Assembly: GCF_002210165.1 (NCBI RefSeq)
Contig: NZ_AQQP01000017.1
Location: 1 to 64,000 of the forward strand
Source of the DNA: Phaeobacter sp. 22II1-1F12B
GTDB taxonomy: Bacteria > Pseudomonadota > Alphaproteobacteria > Rhodobacterales > Rhodobacteraceae
DNA length: 64,000 nt
Reading direction: 5' to 3'
Shown here: positions 30,873-39,372 of the stretch, piece after piece
How positions within the stretch are numbered: position 1 is the stretch's first letter
How the letters are laid out: each line of letters opens with the position of its first letter
Position numbers and translations under genes: made by a program
Notes under the pieces: model-generated
The model's database searches: none
Told to the model about the DNA's origin: nothing
What the model saw: the letters and a program-made list of their open reading frames with translations, nothing else

Positions 30873-31694
30873 TCACCATGCGCGGGCGACGCCGATGCCG
30901 AAGAAAAGCTGGCCCTCGGATTCGGTCGCTGGGCTGTTGGCGGCATCGTCGATCAGGCGGCTGTAGAGGACGCCCGCGCCGACTGCCCATTCGGTGCTGA
31001 CGGGTTGTACAAAGTAGATCGACGCGCGGATGTCGCGCCAGCCGGACCCGGGCAGGAACTCTCCGATCCCGGTCAGGGCGGCATCGGTGGCGTCGACGCC
31101 GAAATAGGTATCCATGTACTGGCCCGACCCCCAGCTTGCAGCCAGCCCGAGACCGAGTGCCCCGTAACGGCCCGCAGGCAGCCAGCGCCGGATGCTGACA
31201 TCGGCGACATGGCCGTCATGCACGCCGGTGACGTCCTGAAGGATGCCCCCGGCAAGGCGCCAGCGGCTCCTTGGGTCATCGGCGCTGGTTTCAAAGGCGA
31301 CAAAGCCGCCGAGATCGAGGGACATGGAGATATCGGAAAGACCGCTTTCCGCATCCGAGCGGCCAAAGCGCAGGATACCGGCCGGGCCAATGCGCCAGTT
31401 CGGATGGTCGAGCAGGTTGATGCTGAGGTAATTCGCCTCGAGGCTGACATATCTTTCGCCAAAGTTCAGCCGTCCGGCGGGTGCGATGGCCCATGTGTTG
31501 TCATCGGCCCCTGCATAGCGTGGCCCGGCTCCGATGCCGAGCGCGAAGAACTGGGGAAAGCCGGGTACGTCGATCCCGTTTCCCTCGGCATGGGCGGCTT
31601 TGGTCAGGCCAAGCGTCGCCACAAGGGCAAGCGCTAGACTGCCGATAACGGAACATGTGGCGCAAGCCTCGCGGCGGTTGTGTGAGATGCTCAT
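30873..31694 (-). CDS. MipA/OmpV family outer-membrane protein
   Basis: 273 residues with a signal peptide (to about AAHA, residue 36) followed by FALGIGAGPRYAGADDNTWAIAPAGRL, the MipA/OmpV start, and alternating amphipathic beta-strands. The C-terminus FFGIGVARAW ends in an aromatic residue as outer-membrane barrels do. Family members interact with murein-synthesis complexes or act as outer-membrane channels. Divergent from the MetA-like gene (183 bases) and upstream of the small peptide gene on the same strand. Confidence 0.82.
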   Translation of the reverse strand: MSISHNRREACATCSVIGSLALALVATLGLTKAAHAEGNGIDVPGFPQFFALGIGAGPRYAGADDNTWAIAPAGRLNFGERYVSLEANYLSINLLDHPNWRIGPAGILRFGRSDAESGLSDISMSLDLGGFVAFETSADDPRSRWRLAGGILQDVTGVHDGHVADVSIRRWLPAGRYGALGLGLAASWGSGQYMDTYFGVDATDAALTGIGEFLPGSGWRDIRASIYFVQPVSTEWAVGAGVLYSRLIDDAANSPATESEGQLFFGIGVARAW

Positions 31695-31877
31695 GAAAAC
31701 CTTTTCAACGGGGCGGTTTGCGGCGGCGGTGATTCAAAAAGATTGCCGAATGTCGGGGACATATATACAATTCTAGGTTGAGTGTGTGTGGGGTTCAATG
31801 CGCTTGTCCAACGTCTTGCTGCACGGTTGCCGGTCTGGTTCGGGCAGCGGGTTCACCTTGTTGAGTGGGAGTTAGAA

Positions 31878-32879
31878 ATGTCTGTCACGAACAACCAATT
31901 TCAGCCGTCTGTGCATATCGGGTCCGGGCTTCGATTGCTGGGCCTTTGCGGTGCGCTTGCGATGGCCACCTTTGCACCCGAACGGGCCGATGCTGTCGAA
32001 GGCGGGGCCGGGTTCTATATCCTTGGGTCGCGGACCACGTTGGGCGGGGCGGTGCCGCCGCCCGGTACTTATTTCATGCAGCAGTTCTATGGGTTCGAGG
32101 GCAGTTCGACCACGAATGTCACCGGCGGCAATGGCAACCTGCTGCTGGATTTCGATGCCTCGGCCTTTATCTCGCTGTCGACAGTGATCTGGGCGCCGGA
32201 CATGGCACCGATCATGGGCGGGCGCCCCTATTTCCTTGCGGTACTGCCGGTCGGGAACAAATCGGTATCCGCATCCGGAATCCTGACCGGCCCGGGCGGG
32301 GGGATTTTGTCGGGCGCGGTCAGTGACGACAATACCGTGATCGGTGACCCGGTGCTGGGTGGCGGCCTTGGCTGGGGCACGGGGCCCTGGCTCAGTTCGC
32401 TTAACGTGCTGGTGAACGTCCCGGTCGGCGAATACGACGCATCGCGGGTGGCCAACGTGGCCTTTAACCGCTGGGCCACAGATATCACCGGTGCGGTCAC
32501 TTGGATCGATCCGGCGAGCGGCTGGCAGGCGGATCTGGCGCTGGGCGTGACCTTTAACGGGAATAACGACGATACCGACTACCATTCGGGCGACGAGTTC
32601 CACCTTGAAGCGGCGGTGATGAAGACCTTTGCCAATGGCCTGTCGGCGGGGCTTCAGGGCTATTATTACGAACAAATCAATGGCGACAGCGGCAGCGGCG
32701 CGGTGCTTGGCGATTTCGAGGGGCAGGTTTCGGCCATTGGTCCCGCAATCGCCTATACCGCCGAGATCAGCGGCATCCCGGTCAGTTTCGAAGCGCGGTT
32801 CTTCCACGAATTCGATGCGAGAAACCGGATTCCCGGCGACACGTTCCTGTTCAACGTCAGCTTTCCGCTGGGGCTGTGA
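31878..32879 (+). CDS. Phenol-degradation MetA-like outer-membrane transporter
   Basis: 333 residues from the ATG at 31878 (GGGAG 8 bases upstream). After a signal peptide (LLGLCGALAMATFAPERADA), the sequence EGGAGFYILGSRTTLGGAVPPPGTYFMQQ and later NVLVNVPVGEYDASRVANVAFNRWA with ITGAVTWID match the MetA-pathway family (Pfam 'Phenol_MetA_deg') of predicted barrels. It ends with FNVSFPLGL, aromatic and hydrophobic. Upstream in-frame residues from 31782 do not look coding. Divergent from the MipA gene. Confidence 0.82.
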   Translation: MSVTNNQFQPSVHIGSGLRLLGLCGALAMATFAPERADAVEGGAGFYILGSRTTLGGAVPPPGTYFMQQFYGFEGSSTTNVTGGNGNLLLDFDASAFISLSTVIWAPDMAPIMGGRPYFLAVLPVGNKSVSASGILTGPGGGILSGAVSDDNTVIGDPVLGGGLGWGTGPWLSSLNVLVNVPVGEYDASRVANVAFNRWATDITGAVTWIDPASGWQADLALGVTFNGNNDDTDYHSGDEFHLEAAVMKTFANGLSAGLQGYYYEQINGDSGSGAVLGDFEGQVSAIGPAIAYTAEISGIPVSFEARFFHEFDARNRIPGDTFLFNVSFPLGL

Positions 32880-32885
32880 GCCGGG

Positions 32886-33200
32886 TCAGAGGTCGTCTTC
32901 CTCGTCGGTGACATCGATGCCAAGCTTGTCGAGCGCGTCTTCGAGATGTTCGGCAAGGCTTGGGATGCCCGAGAGGTAACGCTCGGTCGGGGCGGAGGCT
33001 TCGAGCCGGGCCTCTTCCTTGGCCTCTTCCAGTTCCTCGGGTTCGAAGGAGCCGCGCCCGATCCACATCAGGGCGACGAGGTTCAGTTTCTCGTCATCGT
33101 TAAGGCCCGAGATGTAATCCGCGAGCTTGACGCTGTCGGGTCCGTATTCCCGGGTCAGCGCGATGACCCTGACGACTTTTCCGGTACTGATTTCAAGCAT
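32886..33200 (-). CDS. DUF3775 domain protein
   Basis: 104 residues, acidic (C-terminus IDVTDEEDDL). LADYISGLNDDEKLNLVALMWIGRG followed by a glutamate-rich helix is the pattern I associate with DUF3775, a family common in alphaproteobacteria and without known function. It has no membrane segment. Convergent with the MetA-like gene, only 6 bases apart. Confidence 0.8.
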   Translation of the reverse strand: MLEISTGKVVRVIALTREYGPDSVKLADYISGLNDDEKLNLVALMWIGRGSFEPEELEEAKEEARLEASAPTERYLSGIPSLAEHLEDALDKLGIDVTDEEDDL

Positions 33201-33313
33201 GATGACCCTGCCTTTTCCCGGGGCGGCATGTTGCGCGCGCCCCGTGATTTCAGAACAGCACAGGCGGCGGTGGCGATCAAGGGTGCGCGGTGACAGCCCG
33301 GTTTGCGGTCAGG

Positions 33314-33988
33314 TCATGCCCCGATCCGTTCCGCCATTTCAAAGGCGGTTTTCGCGGCCTGCCGGACGTGTTCCTTGCTGAGTTCCTCGGCCCGGTCCGC
33401 ATCGCGGGACGTGAGCGCCTCCATCAGCTTTCGCAGCTCTTTCAGCGAGGCTTCGCGGCGCGAGGGCGAGGAGAGCGACAGCACGCGCAGCTGCGAGACC
33501 CGGATGTGGATGCTGCGCAGCATGCGTTCGGCCTCGGGGTTGTTGGCCCCGGCCATGAGCGCGTCGTAAAAACGGGTCTTGGCTTCGATGGTTTCGCGGC
33601 CGCCGTCGCCGGAATAGGCCGTTTCGACCTCTTTGAAGGCATCGAGACAATCGGCGATCTGGGCATCCGTCGCGGTTTCGCAGAACAGGCGGCAGATCAG
33701 CGCCTCGAGCGCGGCGCGGATATCGAAGATGTTTTTGGCCGCCGCCACGTCGAGGGTTGCAATGATCAGGCCCCGGTTGGGGATATTGGTCACCAGACCT
33801 TCGTTTTCCAGCTCGCGCAGGGCCTCGCGCAGCGAGGTTCTTGAAACGCCGATCCGTTCGCAGAGGACGCGTTCGACCAGCCGCTCGCCGGGTTTGAGAT
33901 CGCCGAGCGCGATGGCGGCGCGCAGGGTGTCGGCGACCTTTTTCCTGAGCGTCGGCGACGCGTTTACCTTGAGGCTTTTCAGTTCCAT
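33314..33988 (-). CDS. GntR/FCD family transcriptional regulator (copy 1)
   Basis: 224 residues. The N-terminal GntR HTH (LRKKVADTLRAAIALGDLKPGERLVERVLCERIGVSRTSLREALRELENEGLV) is followed by an FCD ligand domain (FDIRAALEALICRLF; DALMAGANNPEAERMLRSIHIRV), usually binding a small carboxylate with a metal. It lies 44 bases after the aldo/keto reductase gene, probably in the same transcript as the second GntR gene. Confidence 0.92.
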   Translation of the reverse strand: MELKSLKVNASPTLRKKVADTLRAAIALGDLKPGERLVERVLCERIGVSRTSLREALRELENEGLVTNIPNRGLIIATLDVAAAKNIFDIRAALEALICRLFCETATDAQIADCLDAFKEVETAYSGDGGRETIEAKTRFYDALMAGANNPEAERMLRSIHIRVSQLRVLSLSSPSRREASLKELRKLMEALTSRDADRAEELSKEHVRQAAKTAFEMAERIGA

Positions 33989-34032
33989 GGCATCCTAATA
34001 GGCAAATACGCGCGCCGTGAAAATGCTCTGGA

Positions 34033-35016
34033 TCAATGTCCGCCCCCGAATGGGCGCGGGGCATAGGCCGCGTCGATTGTCGCGATATCGTCCTGCGTGA
34101 GCTTGAGGTCGAGCGCGGCGACGGCCTCGTCAAGCTGGGCCACGCTGGTGGCGCCAAAGATCGGAGAGGTCATGCCGGGGCGCGAGAGGGTCCAGGCAAG
34201 CGCGACCTGCGAGGGGCTGCATTCCAACCGCCCGGCGACGTCGGCCAGTGCCGATTGCACGGCAAAGTCGCTGTCACGGTAGTAGTATTTCTGCGTGTAG
34301 TCGTCGCTTGCCGTGCGGGCGCTGTTGTTCGCCTTGTCGCGGCGGTTGGCAGAGAGAAAGCCGCGCGCCATCGGGCTGAACGGGATCAGCGCGATGTTTT
34401 CGTGCAGGCAGAGCGGGACGAGTTCGCGTTCGCATTCGCGGTGCGCCGCGTTGTATTCGCACTGCATCGACAGGAATTTCGCGCTGTTCTTCGTTTCGGC
34501 AATGGAGCGGCAAAGGGCGAGTGTCCATGCGGGCATGGTCGTGACGCCGACATAGCGGGCCTTGCCCGCGCGGACGATGTCGCCCATCGCGTCGACAAGT
34601 TCCTCGAGTTCGCAGCTTTTGTCCCAGATATGGGTCTGGAACAGGTCCACGTGGTCGGTGCCCAGCCGGTGCAGCGAGTCGTCGATGGCGCGGAACAGGT
34701 GCTTGCGCGAATAGCCCCGGCCATTGGGGTGGGCGGACATCGGGTTGCCCGCCTTGGTGGCCAGCACGAAACTGTCACGCTGATGTTTCTTTACGAGGGT
34801 TTCGCCGAGGATGCGTTCGCTTTCGCCCGCCGAGTAGAAATCGCAGGTGTCGAAGAAATTGATGCCATGTTCGATGGCGCGGTCGACGATGGGGTCCGAT
34901 GCCTTTTCGTCCAGAACCCAGTCGCGCCAGCTTTTCGAGCCGAAGCCCATGGCACCAAGGCAGAGGCGCGAGACCTTGAGATTGCTGCGCCCTAGTTTCA
35001 CGTATTCCATCGTCAT
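34033..35016 (-). CDS. Aldo/keto reductase
   Basis: NADPH-dependent (alpha/beta)8-barrel oxidoreductase of 327 residues. The catalytic tetrad is visible: Asp and Tyr in NFFDTCDFYSAGESE, Lys in VLATKAG, His in DLFQTHIWD. The start at 35016 overlaps the upstream GntR stop by 4 bases (ATGA) with AGGGA upstream; the open frame beyond it is antisense or shadow. Flanked on both sides by GntR regulators, so its substrate probably relates to the divergent catabolic operon. Confidence 0.92.
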   Translation of the reverse strand: MTMEYVKLGRSNLKVSRLCLGAMGFGSKSWRDWVLDEKASDPIVDRAIEHGINFFDTCDFYSAGESERILGETLVKKHQRDSFVLATKAGNPMSAHPNGRGYSRKHLFRAIDDSLHRLGTDHVDLFQTHIWDKSCELEELVDAMGDIVRAGKARYVGVTTMPAWTLALCRSIAETKNSAKFLSMQCEYNAAHRECERELVPLCLHENIALIPFSPMARGFLSANRRDKANNSARTASDDYTQKYYYRDSDFAVQSALADVAGRLECSPSQVALAWTLSRPGMTSPIFGATSVAQLDEAVAALDLKLTQDDIATIDAAYAPRPFGGGH

Positions 35017-35735
35017 TGTTTTCCCTGCTTTCCAGTGTCTTGCTTGTTCATCGAGCCGAGCACCTGCATCGCGAAGGCGGCGGAGCGTTCGACGTAGCCA
35101 CGAATAAGTTGTTCGGCGCGGTCGCCGTCGCGGGCGAGAAGCGCCTTTCGGATGTCTTCCAGAAGTTGGATCGATTCCACCCGGCGTTCGGAGGAGGCCA
35201 CGCGCGAGGTGATCGTTCTGAGATAGGTCACGCGGGTGCGCAGGACCGAGGCCATCTGCCACGTGATTTCGTTCCCGGCGCCGCGGGTAATGACATCAAA
35301 GACCTGATCGAGGTTGCTGGCGTGTTTCCGGGCCGTGCCCGGCGTGTCGCTTTGCACGGCCTCCTGAACGGCGCGGTCCAGTTCGGCCATGTTTTCTTTA
35401 GTCGCGCGTTCGACAAAAAGCCGGGCCATCGCGGATTCCAGGATTGCGCGCGCCTCATAGATGGCGCGGGCATCTTCGACGGTCAGCTGCGCCACGCGCA
35501 TGCCCCTGCCCGCGAGCCGTGTCACCAGACCTTCGGCTTCGAGCTGGGCCAGCGCCTCGCGGATGCTGGTGCGGCTGACGCCGGTCCGGTCGGCCAGCGT
35601 GCGCTCCACCAGCTTGTCGCCGGGGGCGAAGGTTTCGTCGAGAATCGCCTCCCGCAGGATGGTCGTCGTCTGGTCGCGCAGGGTGGGTGTTTCTTCGATC
35701 GCCCAGTCGGTCGACGCTTTCTTGTCCTCGATCAT
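35013..35735 (-). CDS. GntR/FCD family transcriptional regulator (copy 2)
   Basis: 240 residues. HTH DQTTTILREAILDETFAPGDKLVERTLADRTGVSRTSIREALAQLEAEGLVTR and an FCD domain (AIYEARAILESAMARLFVERA; DVITRGAGNEITWQMASVL). It is divergent from the 11-gene catabolic operon, 145 bases apart. A TGGTATACCA palindrome in that gap is the likely binding site. Similar in layout to copy 1, suggesting paralogues. Confidence 0.92.
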   Translation of the reverse strand: MIEDKKASTDWAIEETPTLRDQTTTILREAILDETFAPGDKLVERTLADRTGVSRTSIREALAQLEAEGLVTRLAGRGMRVAQLTVEDARAIYEARAILESAMARLFVERATKENMAELDRAVQEAVQSDTPGTARKHASNLDQVFDVITRGAGNEITWQMASVLRTRVTYLRTITSRVASSERRVESIQLLEDIRKALLARDGDRAEQLIRGYVERSAAFAMQVLGSMNKQDTGKQGKQ

Positions 35736-35821
35736 TTCACCTTTCCTTCCATGAATACAAAGGCCCCGACCTTCCTATCGCGTTTGCGCGGTTTGTGAAT
35801 GGATACAGCAAATCAGTCCGG

Positions 35822-35851
35822 TTGACCATATGCTTGTATGATGGTATACCA
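35822..35851 (+). promoter_or_regulatory. Sigma70-like promoter overlapped by a GntR-type operator
   Basis: TTGACC (35822-35827), 17 bases, then TATACC (35845-35850). The -10 lies inside the perfect 10-base palindrome TGGTATACCA (35842-35851), the kind of site used by FCD-type GntR repressors. The first gene of the operon begins 30 bases downstream. Repression by occlusion of RNA polymerase is the simplest reading. Confidence 0.55.
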
Positions 35852-35880
35852 AAATTATAAACCGACATGGGAGCGTTGGA

Positions 35881-36678
35881 ATGAAGGCCCGGAATGGCTT
35901 GATAAATTACCAGATCAGCGGGGAAGGGCCTGCTTTGGTTCTGGTCCACGGGGTCGGGGCGAATCTTCAGAGCTGGGACGGGGTCTGCAAAGCGCTTGAG
36001 GGCGAATTTACGATCATCCGTTCGGACCTGCGCGGGCACGGGCTTTCGGCCAATATCGACGAACGCTATTCGGTCGAGAAATTCGCGGCGGATATCATCG
36101 CGGTGATGGATGATGCCGGGGTCGAGCGCGCGCATCTGGCGGGGTTCTCGCTGGGCGGGTTGATCGCGCAGAAACTGGCGACGGATTATCCCGAGCGTTT
36201 CGACCGTATCGTCATCCTGTCCGCCGTCGCCGGGCGTACAGAAGAAGAGCGGGCCAAGGTCGTGGCGCGTCTTGGCATGATCCGCGATGGCGGCATGGCG
36301 GCGATCACCGGTGCCGCGACCGACCGCTGGTTTACCGAGGATTTCGCAAAAGCCCATCCCGAGGTCATCGCCAAGCGGGTGGAAGAGTTGAAAGCCGTCC
36401 ATCTCGACAGCTATCTCGAAGCCTACCGGGTGTTCGGCACGACCGAGCTTATCGACACGCTGCATACGATCACGCGGCCCGTGCTGGTGATGACGGGCGA
36501 GTTTGACCAAGGGTCGAATACGCGGATGGCCCGCGACATGCATGACCTTATCCCCGGTTCCAAGCTGGTGATCCTGCCGGGGCTGAAACACAGCGTTCTG
36601 GTCGAGGTGCCCGAGCTGATCGCCGAGCATCTGCGCGATTTTTTCGCGGCCCAATCGCAAGAAAAGGAAAATGTCTGA
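35881..36678 (+). CDS. Alpha/beta hydrolase, 3-oxoadipate enol-lactonase-like (PcaD-like)
   Basis: 265 residues. The oxyanion-hole motif VHGVGANLQSW, nucleophile Ser in GFSLGGLIAQ, acid in MTGEFDQGS and His in LPGLKHSVL make a complete triad. Overall length and pattern resemble PcaD, which opens the muconolactone-derived enol-lactone, and the next gene is PcaC-like. The neighbours do not form a complete protocatechuate pathway, so the substrate is open. First gene of the operon. It overlaps the next gene by one base (TGATG). Confidence 0.88.
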   Translation: MKARNGLINYQISGEGPALVLVHGVGANLQSWDGVCKALEGEFTIIRSDLRGHGLSANIDERYSVEKFAADIIAVMDDAGVERAHLAGFSLGGLIAQKLATDYPERFDRIVILSAVAGRTEEERAKVVARLGMIRDGGMAAITGAATDRWFTEDFAKAHPEVIAKRVEELKAVHLDSYLEAYRVFGTTELIDTLHTITRPVLVMTGEFDQGSNTRMARDMHDLIPGSKLVILPGLKHSVLVEVPELIAEHLRDFFAAQSQEKENV

Positions 36679-37070
36679 TGGACAAGCAGTTGTTCGACCT
36701 TGGGCTGGAACGGCGCAAGTCCACGCTGGGTGACGAATACGTCGAGAATTCGCTAAGCCGGGCGACGGATTTTTCCAAGGAATTCCAGTCCTTCGTGACG
36801 GAATATTGCTGGGGTGCGGGATGGGGGGACGACACCCTGCCGCCCAAGACCCGGAGCATGCTGAACATCGTGATGATCGCGGCGCTGAACCGGATGCACG
36901 AGTGGGAGCTGCACCTGCGCGGCGCGGTGCGCAACGGGGTGAGCCGGGATGAGCTGAAATCGCTGATCACCCACCTGACCATCTATTGCGGCGTGCCTGT
37001 CGGTGTCGAATGCCACCGCATCGCCAACCGCGTCTTTGCCGAGCTGGACGCGACGGAGAATTCCAAATGA
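36678..37070 (+). CDS. Carboxymuconolactone decarboxylase family protein
   Basis: 130 residues, all-helical CMD fold: EYCWGAGWGDDTLPPKTRSMLNIVMIAALNRMHEWELHLRGAVRNGVSRDEL resembles PcaC (4-carboxymuconolactone decarboxylase), including the conserved Glu and His (HEWELH). It lacks a CxxC peroxidase motif of the AhpD type. Coupled to the PcaD-like gene and by a 4-base overlap to the next one. Confidence 0.87.
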   Translation: MDKQLFDLGLERRKSTLGDEYVENSLSRATDFSKEFQSFVTEYCWGAGWGDDTLPPKTRSMLNIVMIAALNRMHEWELHLRGAVRNGVSRDELKSLITHLTIYCGVPVGVECHRIANRVFAELDATENSK

Positions 37071-37678
37071 CCGAGCCAAGCGTCCGCAAGATCGTGGATT
37101 ACGTCGAGGATACCGTAACCGAAGGTGGCCGTACCGCGTCGCAGACCCTGCGCATGGCGGGTTGCGCGGCGGTGATCCGCAACCCCTGGGCGGGCGGTTT
37201 TGTAGAGGATTTGCAACCGCAGATCATGGCGCATGCCCGTTTGCTGGGAGACCTGATCGTGCCCCGGCTGATCGACCTGATGGGCGGTGCGGACAAGATC
37301 GAGGCCTTTGGGAAATGCGCGGTGACCGGTACCTCGGGTGAAGTGGAACACGCCGCAGGGCTGATCCATACGCTGCATTTCGGCAATGCCTTCCGGATCG
37401 CGGCTGAAGGCGATTCATTCCTGCCTTTCACCAACAAGCGCGCCGGGGCGGGGACGGCCATCACCATCCCGATGACCCACAAGGACGAAAAGATGAAGGG
37501 CACGCGGTCGCATTTCCTGACCGTGGAATTCTCGATCCCCGATGCTCCCGCCCATGACGAGATCGTCGTCGCCATCGGCGCGGCAAGCGGCGGGCGGCCG
37601 CATCACCGGATCGGCGACCGGTTCAACGACATGAAGCTTATGGGAGTCGACCAGGCCGGGCGGCCTCTGCCCGCCTGA
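37067..37678 (+). CDS. Amino-acid-synthesis family protein (DUF1185 type)
   Basis: 203 residues. VRKIVDYVEDTVTEGG..., RNPWAGGFVEDLQPQI and GEVEHAAGLIHTLHFGNAFR are the pattern of the family named 'amino acid synthesis' (DUF1185/PF06684), whose reaction is not established despite its name. No membrane segments. The ATGA overlap with the CMD gene argues for a shared pathway step. Confidence 0.85.
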   Translation: MTEPSVRKIVDYVEDTVTEGGRTASQTLRMAGCAAVIRNPWAGGFVEDLQPQIMAHARLLGDLIVPRLIDLMGGADKIEAFGKCAVTGTSGEVEHAAGLIHTLHFGNAFRIAAEGDSFLPFTNKRAGAGTAITIPMTHKDEKMKGTRSHFLTVEFSIPDAPAHDEIVVAIGAASGGRPHHRIGDRFNDMKLMGVDQAGRPLPA

Positions 37679-37757
37679 AGAACTTGCCCGCAAAAGGGCC
37701 AATGACGGCAGCAAAATGCCGCAACTCAATCGCAACCTTATCCAACAGGATGTCAAA

Positions 37758-39290
37758 ATGAACAGAAGGCAATTGTTGTCCGCGGTCAGCGGACTTGTCC
37801 TCGCCGCGGGGCTTTCGACGGGCGCCATGGCGCAGTCTTCCGAGCCGGTTTCCGGCGGTACGCTCAACGTCGGTTTCATCAGCGATCTGCGCACGATGAA
37901 CCCGCTGCAATCGACCCAGTGGACCGAACGTCAGATCCTTTTCCTGATGTTCGACCGTCTGGTCGATCTCAACCCGGATTTCTCGCTTAAACCCGGTCTG
38001 GCGGAAAGCTGGGATTTCGAGGATGAAGGCAAGCGCGTGATCCTGCATCTGCAGACCGGCGTGACCTTTCACGACGGCACGCCGTTCAACGCCGAGGCGG
38101 TCAAGTGGAACCTCGACACGCGGCTTGATCCGGATGCCGGGTCGTCCCAGCGTCGCCAGCTTGAAGGGGTGATCGAAAGCGTCGAAGTCATCGATGATGC
38201 GACAGTAGCGATCAACCTGACCGCGCCTTACCCGCCGCTTCTGTCGCTTTTCGCCGACCGTGCCGGGCTTATGGCGTCGCCGGCGGCGGCCGAGAAATGG
38301 GGCGAGGATATCGGGTCGCACCCTGTCGGAACCGGCCCGTTCAAGCTTGACGAATGGGATCGCGGCGCGAGCCTTACGGTCACCAAGAACGAGGATTTCT
38401 GGCAGGACGGCATGCCGTATCTCGATCAGGTCACCTTTCACGACATCCCGTCGAACGTGGTTGGCATCCAGCGGATGACCATCGGCGAGCTTGACTATAT
38501 CGGTCACCTCACGCCGCTTGATTCCAAGCTGGCCGAGGCAAGCCCGGATATCGAGCTTGTCCCGTCGGCAACGGGCCAGTGGTATTCGCTTCAGTGGAAG
38601 TGGGATTCCGAGCCTTACAACAACCCCGAACTGCGCCGCGCCGTGGCACATGCGCTGAACCGTGACCGGATCAACCAGATCCTCTGGGAAGGTCAGGGCA
38701 ATATCTCGGACGGCTTTACGCCCGAGGGTCTGTGGTGGACGCCGACCGATCTGGCGCATTACGAATACGATCCCGAAAAGGCGCGCCAGATCCTTGCGGA
38801 TGCCGGTTTGGAAGGCACCAAGCTTCAGCTGGCCGCACCAAGTGGCGATGCGCTGCGTCGTTTCGCCGAGCTGGCCCATGAAGACCTGAACGCGGTTGGT
38901 CTGGATGTGGAACTCGCGCCGGTGCCGCAGAGCGAATACTATGCCAAGACGGTTTCGGGCGAAATCCGGTTCACGCCGATGCGCTGGACCCAGCGGGCGG
39001 ACCCGGACGGGCTGATCCAGTATCTCTTTGCCTCTGACGGCACGGCCAACAGCTCGAAATACAACAACGCGCAGGTCGATGAGTGGATCTATGAGGCGCG
39101 CGTCCTGAGCGATCAGGACCAGCGGGTGGAGCTTTACAACAAGGTCCAGCGGCAAATTTCCGAAGATCTGCCCTATATGCCCATCGGTTTTGCCAGTGAA
39201 TTCAGCGCGTTGCGTTCGGATGTCGAGGGCTACACGCCGATGCCCGACCTGATCCCGCGTTTCCGGTTCTTCTGGAAAGACGCCGAGTAA
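37758..39290 (+). CDS. ABC transporter substrate-binding protein, family 5 (peptide/opine type)
   Basis: 510 residues. Signal peptide MNRRQLLSAVSGLVLAAGLS ending AMAQ. The mature part carries GGTLNVGFISDLRTMNPLQS, LKPGLAESWDFEDEGKRVI, TFHDGTPFNAEAVKWN and GTGPFKLDEW, the SBP_bac_5 landmarks. It is the periplasmic receptor for the DppBC/DppDF-like genes further on. The position before the permeases and the downstream hairpins fit higher expression of the binding protein. Confidence 0.93.
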   Translation: MNRRQLLSAVSGLVLAAGLSTGAMAQSSEPVSGGTLNVGFISDLRTMNPLQSTQWTERQILFLMFDRLVDLNPDFSLKPGLAESWDFEDEGKRVILHLQTGVTFHDGTPFNAEAVKWNLDTRLDPDAGSSQRRQLEGVIESVEVIDDATVAINLTAPYPPLLSLFADRAGLMASPAAAEKWGEDIGSHPVGTGPFKLDEWDRGASLTVTKNEDFWQDGMPYLDQVTFHDIPSNVVGIQRMTIGELDYIGHLTPLDSKLAEASPDIELVPSATGQWYSLQWKWDSEPYNNPELRRAVAHALNRDRINQILWEGQGNISDGFTPEGLWWTPTDLAHYEYDPEKARQILADAGLEGTKLQLAAPSGDALRRFAELAHEDLNAVGLDVELAPVPQSEYYAKTVSGEIRFTPMRWTQRADPDGLIQYLFASDGTANSSKYNNAQVDEWIYEARVLSDQDQRVELYNKVQRQISEDLPYMPIGFASEFSALRSDVEGYTPMPDLIPRFRFFWKDAE

Positions 39291-39298
39291 GCGACGTC

Positions 39299-39341
39299 GG
39301 GGCCGCCGCAGGGGTGGCCCCGATCCCCCGGTTTCCGGGGG
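39299..39341 (+). other. Intercistronic stem-loops after the binding-protein gene
   Basis: Two hairpins lie between the binding protein and the aldehyde dehydrogenase: GGGGCC/GGCCCC (39299-39304, 39316-39321) and the perfect CCCCCGG-TTT-CCGGGGG (39325-39341). No uridine tract follows, so partial attenuation or 3'-end protection is more likely than full termination. Confidence 0.6.
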
Positions 39342-39372
39342 CCGACAAGAAACCACAATTTCCGGGGCAGTC

